64,000 bases of DNA from assembly GCF_000730425.1 (NCBI RefSeq), contig NZ_CP008896.1, forward strand, positions 3,658,001-3,722,000. The letters run 5' to 3'. Position 1 is the stretch's first letter; every line of letters starts with the position of its first letter. A model generated the notes under the pieces. That model saw only the letters and a list, made by a program, of their open reading frames with translations, was not told the DNA's origin and made no database searches. The DNA is from Pseudomonas fluorescens (GTDB taxonomy: Bacteria; Pseudomonadota; Gammaproteobacteria; Pseudomonadales; Pseudomonadaceae). Below, one piece after another: positions 49,895 through 57,383 of the stretch. The position numbers were made by a program, and so were the translations under genes.

Positions 49895-50272
49895 TCAGGC
49901 CTTCTTTTTCTTCGGCTTCAGATACTTGGTCAAACCCTGGAACCACATCACCAGGGCCGGGTTGCCCTTGATCTGGATCGACTTGTCCTGAATCCCCGTC
50001 ATGAACGCCAGTTGCTTGTTCTTCGCCTGCATCGTGGCGAAGCCGTAGGCGGCGTCTTTGAAGGCGATGGCAAACGCAGGCTCCGGGTGGACGCCCGAGC
50101 GGCTGGTGATGCGCTGGTCTTTGACGATGAAGTGACGGGCAACCTTGCCGTCGAGGGTCTGCAGCTGGAACGCCAGGTCCTTGTCACCCAACTGTTGTTG
50201 GAACGCGGGGTTGTTGCGGCTGGCTTTGGCCATCATCAGGCCCAGCACCCACAGAAGAAAACGAAATTTCAT
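49895..50272 (-). CDS. SCP2-like small protein
   Basis: 125 residues. The pattern of strands and the ISRSG...PAFAIAFKDAAYGF region with KGNPALVMWFQGL resemble a sterol-carrier-like (SCP2) fold, and the tail is lysine-rich (LKPKKKKA). The first 15 residues are hydrophobic (FRFLLWVLGLMM), perhaps a membrane anchor. The ATG at 50272 has TGAGG upstream. A homologue (PA5347) lies between the HDOD and HU genes in P. aeruginosa. The ligand is not known. Confidence 0.75.
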   Translation of the reverse strand: MKFRFLLWVLGLMMAKASRNNPAFQQQLGDKDLAFQLQTLDGKVARHFIVKDQRITSRSGVHPEPAFAIAFKDAAYGFATMQAKNKQLAFMTGIQDKSIQIKGNPALVMWFQGLTKYLKPKKKKA

Positions 50273-50350
50273 GCACACGGCCTCAGTGTAGTTATTGGGT
50301 GGCCGCAGCAGTTTAACGATTTGTGCGCGCAACGCTACCGATCTCCCGCG

Positions 50351-50731
50351 TTAGCAGGAGATCGGCTGGCGTTTGCCGCTTATAGCAACAACTTGCCTTA
50401 TACGCTGCACACCCACCTGTTGCAGATCTTTCTCGTAAGCCTGGATGAAGTTGTTCAGGTCTTCGCTGGCCTTGCGGTCGGCCACAAGCTTGGTGAACGC
50501 GCTCTGATAGCACTGTTGGGACGCCTTGGCGTACACGGTGCTGCGGTCGATGTCGGAGGCGCTTTTGTTGAAGTCGGTGGCGCGTTGTTCGCCAAGGGGT
50601 GGAGCGTACCGTATGAAGTCTGCGTCGAAATCCGCCTCCATCCCGAAGGTGGCGAAACGCTGGTGTACACCGACGAGCACCTGATGATACGACCCAAAAA
50701 AGTGGGCACCCGACCGCATCGGCGTGCCCAT
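50351..50731 (-). pseudogene. Possible gene remnant of unknown function
   Basis: An open frame of 126 codons. The last 80 or so residues (RATDFNKSASDIDRSTVYAK; YQSAFTKLVADRKASEDLN; the end ISGKRQPISC) look like a real soluble domain with a normal helix pattern. The first codons overlap the hairpin at 50696-50735, which is unlikely for a true gene start. An internal ATG at 50641 has no ribosome site. I read it as the 3' part of a gene cut by the event that placed the cassette upstream, or as a spurious ORF. Not recognised. Confidence 0.35.
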
Positions 50732-50735
50732 TTTT
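50696..50735. terminator. Hairpin terminator, copy 1, downstream of the 329-residue ORF
   Basis: AAAAAAGTGGGCACCCG...CGGCGTGCCCATTTTT: a 7-bp stem TGGGCAC/GTGCCCA plus inner CCG/CGG, with A tract before and T tract after. It is nearly identical to the hairpin at 52004-52041. For the minus-strand ORF it lies 32 bases after the stop. Confidence 0.8.
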
Positions 50736-50766
50736 AATATTTCTCAGCTTTCAAGGTGCTGAGACT

Positions 50767-51756
50767 TCAATCCGTTGTTTCAGCCTCGTTCTGCTTCAGA
50801 ACCACCAAGGTATTGATAACTTTATTCATGCTTGCGTAGCGCTTTTCGATAGCATCCAGGCGACTCTCGGTAGTCATCTCTTCCGTTGTCGCCAGGGCGA
50901 CATAAGGTCTGTAAATTATATCGTAGCGCTTTGCGATATCTTGTATTTGTTTCTCTGCAGCATCCTGCGTCTTTTCAATATACTCCAAACGTGCACTGTC
51001 AGTAGTTGACGCATCGGGGCTTTTAGCAACAGCCTGCGCATTTGGCCCTGAGTTGATCGAGATGATTTGGTTGGCGAGTAGTTCCAACTTTATTTCGGCG
51101 TCTTCCAGGCGGGCGGCCGTTTTTTGCTGGGCCGTCGCGGCCGGATTGACCGTGCCTGTCGTACCGTCCGCATTACGCTTTGTAGCACCGGGCATTTCGG
51201 ACTGCGCCTTGATCCTTTCGGAGACCGCAGTAGAAACTGCATATTCAGCTGCGGTGAACGGAATATTGACCAGCCCGCGGACACCCGCTCCGACCAGCGA
51301 CTCACGGGCAGTCGCCCCGATCGAGGATCGAATCGGAAAAGCGTCACGTTCAGCCAATTGACCTAAGGTGACCAAGTCCTTGGAGGCCTGTTGAGCACTT
51401 CCGTTGTTTCTGATGGGAAGGTTCGGCTTTTGGTTTGGTTTTGAGTCCGGCTTTTGGTTTGTTTTTGAGTCCGACTTTTGGTTTGTTTTTGAGTCCGACT
51501 TTTGGTTTGTTTTTGAGTCCGACTTTCGACCTGATTTTTGGCCTCTAAAACCGCCCTTCCTCAAAGTCCCACGCTTGTAACGCTCATGGTCACTTCCCGG
51601 CGGATACTTAAACGCCTTTGTCGCCTGATCATCCGGATGCATCCCTACTGGTGGATCACTTATTAGTCCCGCGGGCACGGGCAGTTGTTGCGTCTGCACA
51701 TCGGGTTTTACATAAGGCAAATTCAGTAAAGCATCGGATTGACTGGATAACTTCAT
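50767..51756 (-). CDS. Unrecognised 329-residue repeat/coiled-coil protein (possible secreted effector)
   Basis: No family recognised. Residues 1-60 are polar and disordered-looking, rich in Ser, Gln and Pro. Residues 61-78 are basic (RYKRGTLRKGGFRGQKSGRK). Residues 78-110 hold tandem 8-residue repeats (KSDSKTNQ, then KPDSKPNQ). Residues about 154-178 are hydrophobic and glycine-rich (LVGAGVRGLVNIPFTAAEYA). Three related amphipathic helices follow, starting AARLEDAEIK (about 214), SARLEYIEKT (about 254) and SRLDAIEKRY (about 298). There is no cysteine and no Sec signal. ATG at 51756 follows AAAGGTGAG. Composition is A/T-richer than its neighbours, and two similar hairpins flank it. Secretion or effector function is only a guess. 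Confidence 0.75.
   Translation of the reverse strand: MKLSSQSDALLNLPYVKPDVQTQQLPVPAGLISDPPVGMHPDDQATKAFKYPPGSDHERYKRGTLRKGGFRGQKSGRKSDSKTNQKSDSKTNQKSDSKTNQKPDSKPNQKPNLPIRNNGSAQQASKDLVTLGQLAERDAFPIRSSIGATARESLVGAGVRGLVNIPFTAAEYAVSTAVSERIKAQSEMPGATKRNADGTTGTVNPAATAQQKTAARLEDAEIKLELLANQIISINSGPNAQAVAKSPDASTTDSARLEYIEKTQDAAEKQIQDIAKRYDIIYRPYVALATTEEMTTESRLDAIEKRYASMNKVINTLVVLKQNEAETTD
51425..51520. repeat. Four 24-bp direct repeats inside the 329-residue ORF
   Basis: Units at 51425-51448, 51449-51472, 51473-51496 and 51497-51520 begin GRCTTTTGGTTTG and end TTGAGTCC; they differ at one or two bases, and a fifth partial unit follows. Each encodes eight residues, so copy-number change would keep the reading frame and vary protein length. 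Confidence 0.92.
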
Positions 51757-52003
51757 ACGTTCTCACCTTTAACTAATATAGTTTTAGAGAGAGCTCCCTG
51801 CAGTCTCGCCGTTAAGTGGCACTACACAAAAAACAGTTCCAACCCTAATAGCTAAAGTCGTGAAATAAATCATCGAAAACCTGGACCGTAGTTAAGATTC
51901 ATAAACCCAACATGCGGCCATCCGCACACAACACTAAACCGTTTGATATATAGCAATAATTAGTTCCGTTTAAATTACGACAAAACTTCAAGACACGCCC
52001 AAT
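51757..52003. other. A/T-rich leader region of the 329-residue ORF
   Basis: About 250 bases with no ORF. They should hold the promoter of the minus-strand ORF. Composition is clearly lower in G+C (for example TTTGATATATAGCAATAATT at 51941-51960) than the core genome. I see no recognisable operator or inverted repeat here. Confidence 0.5.
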
Positions 52004-52041
52004 AAAAATGGGCACCCGAACCAGTCGGCGTGCCCATTTTT
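52004..52041. terminator. Hairpin terminator, copy 2, original terminator of the HU gene
   Basis: AAAAATGGGCACCCG...CGGCGTGCCCATTTTT, with the same stem as the hairpin at 50696-50735 and an altered loop. Reading leftward it lies about 40 bases after the reconstructed HU stop codon at 52082-52084, so it would be the HU gene's own terminator. Confidence 0.8.
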
Positions 52042-52081
52042 CATACCTCCCCGCCTCCCTTCGAGACGGTGCCGCGCTTAC

Positions 52082-52104
52082 TTACGGGTTGACGCTGTCT
52101 TTAA
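52082..52104 (-). pseudogene. Detached 3' end of the HU gene
   Basis: Reading leftward from the TTAA duplication gives codons for K-D-S-V-N-P and TAA (stop at 52084-52082). Joined to the HU frame at 53297 this restores a protein ending GKSLKDSVNP of 91 residues, the normal HU length. It is separated from the rest of the gene by the IS element. Confidence 0.88.
52101..52104. repeat. Left copy of IS target duplication (TTAA)
   Basis: TTAA at 52101-52104 borders the IS end and is repeated at 53297-53300. IS5-group elements duplicate a 4-base YTAR target, which TTAA fits. Confidence 0.85.
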
Positions 52105-53296
52105 GGAAGGTCTGAAGTAAGCAGCCGTTTTTAACGGCCTCGCTGTCTGAGGTTCAAAAAACACCGACTTAATCGAAAATCAGACCTTTCCTCCTGTCAG
52201 TTCACTGTTTTTTGCGGAATAGCACCTTTTCAGGGCTCATTGTCCACATCACAGGCGCACCTCGCCTGCATTCAACAGTCGTTTTCGCATCATCCACAGG
52301 TTCGATAAGGCAAACAGTGTGGTCTGCTGCGCGGTGTTTTTCACCAAGCCTCGGAAGCGGACTTTCGTATAACCAAACTGGCGCTTGATCACCCTGAATG
52401 GATGCTCAACCTTGGCCCGGACTTGAGCTTTCGCGTATTCGATTTTGCGGCGCATGCGACCGATCAGGCTCTTTTTTGCATGCTTCTTATAGCTGCTGGG
52501 GCGCGCTGCGATCGACCAGATCATCTGGCGATGTTGATGCTCCGCACGCTTCTCCACGCCGGTGTAACCGGCATCGCCAGAGACGTAAGTTTCCTCGCCA
52601 TGCAGCAACTGATCGACCTGAGTCACGTCCGCCACATTCGCCGCCGTGCCCACCACGCTATGTACCAGACCGGATTCAACATCGACACCGATGTGCGATT
52701 TCATCCCGAAATAGTACTGATTTCCTTTCTTTGTCTGGTGCATTTCGGGGTCGCGTTTACCGTCCTTGTTCTTGGTCGAACTGGGCGCATGAATGATCGT
52801 CGCATCGACCACAGTTCCCTGACGCAGCAGCAAACCTCGGTCGCCCAAATAGCCGTTGATGACCTGCAAAATCCCACCGGCCAGCTCATGTTTTTCCAAC
52901 AGCCGGCGGAAGTTGAGGATCGTGGTTTCATCCGGAATCCGATCCAAATGCAGCCCGGCAAACTGGCGCAGAATCGTGGTTTCGTAGAGGGACTCTTCCA
53001 TCGCCGGATCGCTGTAGCCGAACCAGTTTTGCATCAGATGAACCCGCAGCATGGCCATCAACGGATACGCCGGACGACCGCCTTCACCCTTCGGATAATG
53101 CGGCTCGATCAACGCAATCAGGCCTTTCCAGGGCACGACCTGATCCATCTCAATCAGGAAACGCTCACGGCGGGTCTGCTTACGTTTGCCTGCGTACTCG
53201 GCATCAGCGAAAGACATTTGCTTCATCGGGGCTCAACCGTTCAGTTCGTGGGACAGCCGTATCTCACCAGATTTGGAAGTCTTTTTCAGAGTTTCC
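52105..53296 (-). mobile_element. Complete IS5-family insertion sequence, 1192 bp
   Basis: The ends are imperfect inverted repeats: GGAAGGTCTGAAGTAAG at 52105 and, read inward from 53296, GGAAACTCTGAAAAAG. They match at 10 of the first 12 positions and resemble the IS5 end (GGAAGGTGCGAATAAG). TTAA flanks both ends. The length is that of IS5 itself (about 1.2 kb), and the transposase gene is intact. A further copy of the end motif in inverse order lies inside the element at 52179-52192. The insertion splits the HU gene. Confidence 0.92.
52249..53226 (-). CDS. IS5-family transposase
   Basis: 325 residues, full length. It opens MKQMSFADAEYAGKRKQTRR (IS5 N-terminal domain, DUF772) and has the DDE catalytic triad at D141 (VVDATIIHAPSSTKN), D218 (VSGDAGYTG) and E274 (RAKVEHPFRVIKRQFG). 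The IS5 subgroup signature around the last glutamate, Y(2)R(3)E(6)K-like spacing, is present. The ATG at 53226 lies 70 bases inside the element. The altered HU frame stops 7 bases before it, so HU transcription and perhaps translational coupling may drive transposase expression. No frameshift or stop is seen, so it is probably active. Confidence 0.95.
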   Translation of the reverse strand: MKQMSFADAEYAGKRKQTRRERFLIEMDQVVPWKGLIALIEPHYPKGEGGRPAYPLMAMLRVHLMQNWFGYSDPAMEESLYETTILRQFAGLHLDRIPDETTILNFRRLLEKHELAGGILQVINGYLGDRGLLLRQGTVVDATIIHAPSSTKNKDGKRDPEMHQTKKGNQYYFGMKSHIGVDVESGLVHSVVGTAANVADVTQVDQLLHGEETYVSGDAGYTGVEKRAEHQHRQMIWSIAARPSSYKKHAKKSLIGRMRRKIEYAKAQVRAKVEHPFRVIKRQFGYTKVRFRGLVKNTAQQTTLFALSNLWMMRKRLLNAGEVRL

Positions 53297-53553
53297 TTAA
53301 GCGACTTGCCCGGTTTGAACGCCACGGTGTTGCTCGCCTTGATTTTCACCGGCTCGCCGGTTTGCGGGTTTTTGCCGGTGCGGGCGCCACGGTGGCGTTG
53401 CAGGAAGGTGCCGAAACCAACCAGGGTGACGCTGTCCTTGCGGTGCAAGGCGCCAGTGATTTCTTCAAGAACGGCGTTGAGGACGCGATTGGCCTGTTCT
53501 TTGGTCAGGTCTGCTTTTTCTGCAATGGCGGCTGCGAGTTCTGGTTTACGCAT
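53233..53553 (-). CDS. HU-family DNA-binding protein with C-terminus rewritten by the IS
   Basis: 106 residues. Residues 1-86 are a normal HU: MRKPELAAAIAEKADLTKEQ, the flexible DNA-binding arm with GARTGKNPQTGEPV and KIKASNTVAFKPGKSLK. From residue 87 the sequence is IS DNA (ETLKKTSKSGEIRLSHELNG) instead of DSVNP. HU dimers bend and compact DNA. The last natural residues (C-terminal helix) are replaced, so the protein may still fold. It is one of several HU/IHF genes in pseudomonads, and corresponds to PA5348 by position. Divergence from its normal terminator also adds the transposase gene to its transcript. Confidence 0.88.
   Translation of the reverse strand: MRKPELAAAIAEKADLTKEQANRVLNAVLEEITGALHRKDSVTLVGFGTFLQRHRGARTGKNPQTGEPVKIKASNTVAFKPGKSLKETLKKTSKSGEIRLSHELNG
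53297..53300. repeat. Right copy of IS target duplication (TTAA)
   Basis: TTAA at 53297-53300, within the HU codons for Leu85-Lys86, identical to the copy at 52101-52104. Confidence 0.85.
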
Positions 53554-53743
53554 AGGTGAAGCCTCTTTGACGGTTTTTTGTTGTTATGTCCGTGCTGCTC
53601 TCTGCTGGAGCAGCGCCAAGGCGCCGCAGGCTCTACTCTGCGGCAGACGGGAGTGAGGATGGCATGCCATTGGTGCCTGCGCCAGTCTCGCAGCGACCTT
53701 TCTAGGGCCAAACCGGTGCTTATTCCGACAGAACGACCGCTGT

Positions 53744-54892
53744 TTACGCCAGCAGTGGCGGAAGTTCCTTGTTCAGGGCCAGTTTTTCCATGACCGCGGT
53801 GCCGGTCAGCGCATAGCCCAGCAGGCGTCCACTGGCATCGCGGCACAAGGCCTTGATGTCGCCACCCTGCCCTTCGACGCTCCACACGCCTTCAGTGCCC
53901 CGTGGCGGTGGCGAGACCACCAGCGGGCATGCCGGGGTTTTCACGGTGACCGGCATCGGCCCGTAGTTGACCGCCGTAGCGTTGCCCGCCAGGGTCTGGG
54001 CCAGGGCGCGAGCACAGCTCATCAGTGGCATGACGTACAGCAGGTTCAAGCCATCGACCTCAGCGCAGTCGCCCAGGGCGTAGATATTGGCGTGGGAGGT
54101 CTTGAGGTGGCGGTCGACCATGATCCCGCGGTTGACTTGCAGGCCGGCTGCGGCCGCCAGGTCCACCCGGGGACGCAGGCCGATGGCAGACACCACCAGG
54201 TCGCATTCGATCACCGTGCCATCGGACAGGTGGGCTTCCAGGCCTTCAGCCGTGCGCTGCAGCCGATTGAGCACCGGCCCCAGGTGGAAACGCGCGCCCA
54301 GGCCTTCCAGCCCGGCCTGCACCGCTGCAGCCGCCGCCGGGTGCAGCAGGGTCGGCATGACTTGCTCGCACGGCGCCACCAGGTCGATGGTGTAGCCGCC
54401 AAGAATCAGGTCGTTGGCAAATTCGCAGCCGATCAGGCCAACCCCCAGCAGCAGCACGCGGCGCTTGCCAGCGGCGGCGTGGCGAAAGCGCGCGTAGTCT
54501 TCCAGGTCGTTGATCGGGAAAATCAGTTCAGCGGCATCGCCCTCGATGGGCACCTGCACGGTCTGGGCCCCCCAGGCGAGGATCAGGTCGCGATAGGCCA
54601 CCGCCTCCTCGCCGATCCACAGGCGCTTGTGGCCAGGGTCGATCCCACTGATTCGGGTATGGGTGCGCACCTCAGCCTTGAGTTGCTCGGCCATGGCGCC
54701 AGGAGTCGCCATGCTCAGGCCATCGGCATCCTTGTTTTTGCCAAAGCCGGTGGAGAGCATGGGCTTGGAGTAGGAACGCCCGTCATCGGCGGTGATCAGC
54801 AACAGCGGGGTTTCGCTATCGAGCTTGCGAAACTCCCGGGCCAGGTTGTAACCGGCCAAACCTGTACCGATGATCACGACAGGTACGCTCAT
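53744..54892 (-). CDS. Rubredoxin-NAD(+) reductase
   Basis: 382 residues. FAD-binding fold [20 protein letters not shown] at the start, NAD-binding fold [17 protein letters not shown] (about 143-159), and the FAD-binding [14 protein letters not shown]. It passes electrons from NADH to rubredoxin, encoded 38 bases upstream on the same strand, for oxygen or peroxide detoxification or alkane hydroxylation. The gene pair corresponds to PA5349-PA5350/51; P. aeruginosa has two rubredoxins there, but only one is seen here. Confidence 0.92.
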   Translation of the reverse strand: MSVPVVIIGTGLAGYNLAREFRKLDSETPLLLITADDGRSYSKPMLSTGFGKNKDADGLSMATPGAMAEQLKAEVRTHTRISGIDPGHKRLWIGEEAVAYRDLILAWGAQTVQVPIEGDAAELIFPINDLEDYARFRHAAAGKRRVLLLGVGLIGCEFANDLILGGYTIDLVAPCEQVMPTLLHPAAAAAVQAGLEGLGARFHLGPVLNRLQRTAEGLEAHLSDGTVIECDLVVSAIGLRPRVDLAAAAGLQVNRGIMVDRHLKTSHANIYALGDCAEVDGLNLLYVMPLMSCARALAQTLAGNATAVNYGPMPVTVKTPACPLVVSPPPRGTEGVWSVEGQGGDIKALCRDASGRLLGYALTGTAVMEKLALNKELPPLLA

Positions 54893-54930
54893 TCCATTCT
54901 CCTTGTAGTACGTTTCTTAAATTCAGCGAA

Positions 54931-55098
54931 TCAACCGATTTCGATCATTTCGAAATCCATTTTGCCGACGCCGCAGTCCGGGCACAGCCAGTCTTCCGGA
55001 ACGTCCTGCCACAGAGTGCCTGGGGCGATCCCGTCATCCGGCCAACCATCCTTCTCGTCATAGATCAGGCCACAGACTACACATTGCCACTTCTTCAT
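54931..55098 (-). CDS. rubA: Rubredoxin
   Basis: 55 residues. Two Cys-x-x-Cys motifs, CVVCG (C6, C9) and CPDCG (C39, C42), bind a single iron, and [12 protein letters not shown] plus the VPEDWLCP block are typical. It carries electrons from the reductase encoded just downstream. ATG at 55098 has TGAGGA upstream; the frame runs much further but without a start site. Confidence 0.96.
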   Translation of the reverse strand: MKKWQCVVCGLIYDEKDGWPDDGIAPGTLWQDVPEDWLCPDCGVGKMDFEMIEIG

Positions 55099-55294
55099 TA
55101 CTTGCTTCCTCAGGGTCCAGGCGTACTGGCCGACAGTCGATAGATCCAGCATTGCCGTCCGGCTCAGGGCGTTTTGTACTGATCGGGGCGCCCAGATGCA
55201 AGCACGTTCGACCCAATGTCCCGGCGCACCCCGGCAACAATCCAGGCTGCCATGGTAAGCTCGGCGCCTCATTAACTGCCAATAATGACTCCCC

Positions 55295-55858
55295 GTGCCG
55301 CATTCGATTGCTGTTCCCGATGCCTGCCAATGGCTGAACCAGAGCCTTCTGCGCCCCCTGCCCGCGCCTCCTGCCCTCGACTGGCTGTTCGATGAGGGCT
55401 CCCTGACCCGCCGCCTGACACACCTGTCCCACGATGGTTTCAGTGTCACGCCCGTGTACGAAGGCTGGCAGCCCCTGCGAGATGACGAATGCGCCGCCCT
55501 CGACCTCCCAGCGGCCAGTATTGGCTGGGTACGCGAGGTGTATTTGCGCGGTCATGGCCAGGCCTGGGTGTTCGCCCGCAGCGTCGCGGCGCGCAGTGCC
55601 TTGCAGGGAGACGGTTTGCAGATGGATGCGTTGGGCAGTCGCTCCCTGGGTGAGTTGCTGTTTTGTGACCAGGCCTTCACCCGTCAGGCCATCGAAGTCT
55701 GCCACTACCCACGCGCCTGGCTGCCGACGGCGAATCAGGCCAGTGGTTTGTGGGCACGGCGCTCGCGCTTTGATCGCGGGGCGTTGAGTGTCCTGGTGGC
55801 GGAAGTGTTCCTGCCGAGCCTGTGGCAAGCCGTGCATCAATCTGCGGAGAATTGCTGA
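55295..55858 (+). CDS. ubiC: Chorismate-pyruvate lyase
   Basis: 187 residues. First committed step of ubiquinone synthesis: chorismate to 4-hydroxybenzoate and pyruvate. The family blocks [31 protein letters not shown] and RSLGELLF are visible, with the active-site arginine in REVYLRG. The start is GTG at 55295 with a weak ribosome site. Its TGA overlaps the ubiA ATG by one base (TGATG), so translation is coupled. Divergent from rubA. Confidence 0.93.
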   Translation: MPHSIAVPDACQWLNQSLLRPLPAPPALDWLFDEGSLTRRLTHLSHDGFSVTPVYEGWQPLRDDECAALDLPAASIGWVREVYLRGHGQAWVFARSVAARSALQGDGLQMDALGSRSLGELLFCDQAFTRQAIEVCHYPRAWLPTANQASGLWARRSRFDRGALSVLVAEVFLPSLWQAVHQSAENC

Positions 55859-56748
55859 TGTACCAGCGCCTGCTCCAATCCCTGAACCATCTGAACCCAA
55901 GGGCCTGGGACTTCGTGCAACTGACACGGATGGACAAGCCCATCGGCATCTACCTGTTGCTGTGGCCCACCCTGTGGGCGCTGTGGATTGCCGGCAAGGG
56001 CTCGCCTTCGTTGAGCAATATCGTGATTTTTGTCCTCGGCGTGACCCTGACCCGGGCCGCCGGCTGCGTGATCAATGACTGGGCCGACCGCAAGGTCGAC
56101 GGCCACGTAAAACGCACTGCGCAACGCCCGCTGGCGAGCGGCAGGATCAGTTCCAAAGAGGCCCTGGTGTTCTTTGCGGTGCTGATGGCCATCAGTTTCC
56201 TGCTGGTGCTGCTGACCAACGCCGCCACCATCTGGCTGTCCCTGGGCGGTCTGGCGCTGGCCGTCAGCTATCCGTTCATGAAGCGCTACACCTATTACCC
56301 CCAAGTGGTGCTGGGCGCGGCGTTTTCCTGGGGCATGCCCATGGCGTTTACTGCCGAGACCGGCAGCCTGCCGGCCATTGCGTGGTTGCTGTACATCGCC
56401 AACCTGCTGTGGACAGTGGCCTACGACACCTATTACGCGATGACCGACCGCGATGACGATCTGAAGATCGGCGTCAAATCCACCGCGATCCTGTTTGGCG
56501 ATGCCGACCGGATCATCATCCTCACCTTGCAAGGGCTGGCGCTGCTCTGCCTGTTGCTGGCAGGTTCGCGCTTCGAGCTGGGCGCCTGGTTCCACCTGGG
56601 ATTGGTGGCGGCAGCCGGGTGTTTTGCCTGGGAGTTCTGGTACACCCGGGATCGGGACCGGATGAAGTGCTTCAAGGCGTTTTTGCACAACCATTGGGCC
56701 GGGTTGGCGATTTTTGTCGGCATTGTGGCTGACTACGCCTTTCGATAA
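55858..56748 (+). CDS. ubiA: 4-hydroxybenzoate polyprenyltransferase
   Basis: 296 residues with about 8-9 membrane helices. The two aspartate-rich motifs that bind prenyl diphosphate and Mg are [18 protein letters not shown] (about 71-88) and [16 protein letters not shown] (about 192-207). It attaches the polyprenyl tail to 4-hydroxybenzoate at the inner membrane. The start is at 55858, overlapping ubiC. Followed by a REPIN. Confidence 0.96.
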   Translation: MYQRLLQSLNHLNPRAWDFVQLTRMDKPIGIYLLLWPTLWALWIAGKGSPSLSNIVIFVLGVTLTRAAGCVINDWADRKVDGHVKRTAQRPLASGRISSKEALVFFAVLMAISFLLVLLTNAATIWLSLGGLALAVSYPFMKRYTYYPQVVLGAAFSWGMPMAFTAETGSLPAIAWLLYIANLLWTVAYDTYYAMTDRDDDLKIGVKSTAILFGDADRIIILTLQGLALLCLLLAGSRFELGAWFHLGLVAAAGCFAWEFWYTRDRDRMKCFKAFLHNHWAGLAIFVGIVADYAFR

Positions 56749-56760
56749 CGCCCTGTACCG

Positions 56761-56843
56761 TGTAGGAGCCGGCTTGCCGGCGATGGCGGCTATGAAACCA
56801 CCGCAGGGCCGTTGGCCTCATCGCCGGCAAGCCGGCTCCTACA
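56761..56843. repeat. REPIN, GTAGGAGCCGGCTTGCCGGCG type
   Basis: TGTAGGAGCCGGCTTGCCGG from 56761 and the inverted copy ending CTCCTACA at 56843. Its right end lies 7 bases before the stop of the minus-strand secreted protein gene. Confidence 0.92.
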
Positions 56844-56850
56844 AGGGAGC

Positions 56851-57231
56851 TCAGGGCTTGGCGATCTTCCAGGCGCCATCCATTTTGCCGTCACCGGTCG
56901 CATCGCCAGCCTTCTTGTCGGCAATGAAGGTGTACAGCGGCTTGCCGTCATAGGCCCATTGGCTGGTGTTGTCGTCACGGGTGATAACAGTCCATTCGCC
57001 CATCGACTTATCGGTGGACTCGGCCTTCAACGGCGGCCAGTTGGCGGCGCACTTGTCATTGCACTTGGACTTGCCGCCCGCATCCTTGGCGAAGGTGTAG
57101 AGCGTCATGCCCTTGTGATCCACCAACATCCCGTCTTTAGTCATTGCTGGCTCTGCCGCAAACGCCAGTGCGGGCAGCGTCAACGCCGTCGTGACCAGCA
57201 GGGCTTTCCAGGAAAAAATACGTTGAGTCAT
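56851..57231 (-). CDS. Secreted repeat protein of the COG4315 type
   Basis: 126 residues. Signal peptide (MTQRIFSWKALLVTTALTLP, cleaved after AFA). The mature part has two copies of the secreted-lipoprotein-box repeat with the Yx(FWY)xxD pattern: GMTLYTFAKDAGGKSKC and GKPLYTFIADKKAGDATGD. Two cysteines in CNDKCAANWPP may form a disulphide. Such DUF2291/COG4315 proteins are periplasmic with unknown function. The start at 57231 has AAGGAAGG upstream. Divergent from phoB. Confidence 0.85.
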   Translation of the reverse strand: MTQRIFSWKALLVTTALTLPALAFAAEPAMTKDGMLVDHKGMTLYTFAKDAGGKSKCNDKCAANWPPLKAESTDKSMGEWTVITRDDNTSQWAYDGKPLYTFIADKKAGDATGDGKMDGAWKIAKP

Positions 57232-57313
57232 CGGAGCCTTCCTTTTGCGGTTGTCAGGATTCGGACTCAAAGCGTAGTTCAGGACCCGACTGATTGCGCA
57301 TGCCAGTAAAATA

Positions 57314-57347
57314 CTGTCACACGACTGCAATAATTCCGTTATCTAAT
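57314..57347 (+). promoter_or_regulatory. Candidate Pho box and -10 of phoB
   Basis: CTGTCAC (57314-57320), ACGA, CTGCAAT (57325-57331) fits the two-half-site Pho box (CTGTCAT N4 CTGTCAT) in spacing and mostly in sequence. TCTAAT at 57342-57347, 10 bases further, fits a -10 box in 5 of 6 positions. This is the layout of a PhoB-activated promoter and predicts autoregulation of phoB. Confidence 0.7.
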
Positions 57348-57383
57348 GCGGCGCAAGACAGTTAAATGACAAGAGGACTTAGC

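Noticed and set aside
50012..50737. 241-codon plus-strand frame antisense to the SCP2-like gene
   Set aside because: The minus-strand SCP2-like gene has a good start and conserved context. The plus-strand frame ends in the hairpin and has no start site.
51425..51520. CRISPR-like array from repeated units
   Set aside because: The units are directly adjacent with no spacers and lie in a reading frame in units of 8 codons.
52179..52192. TCAGACCTTTCCT inside the IS considered as the true IS end
   Set aside because: The end at 52105 has the IS5-type motif, is bordered by TTAA and reconstructs the HU gene exactly; the inner copy has neither property.
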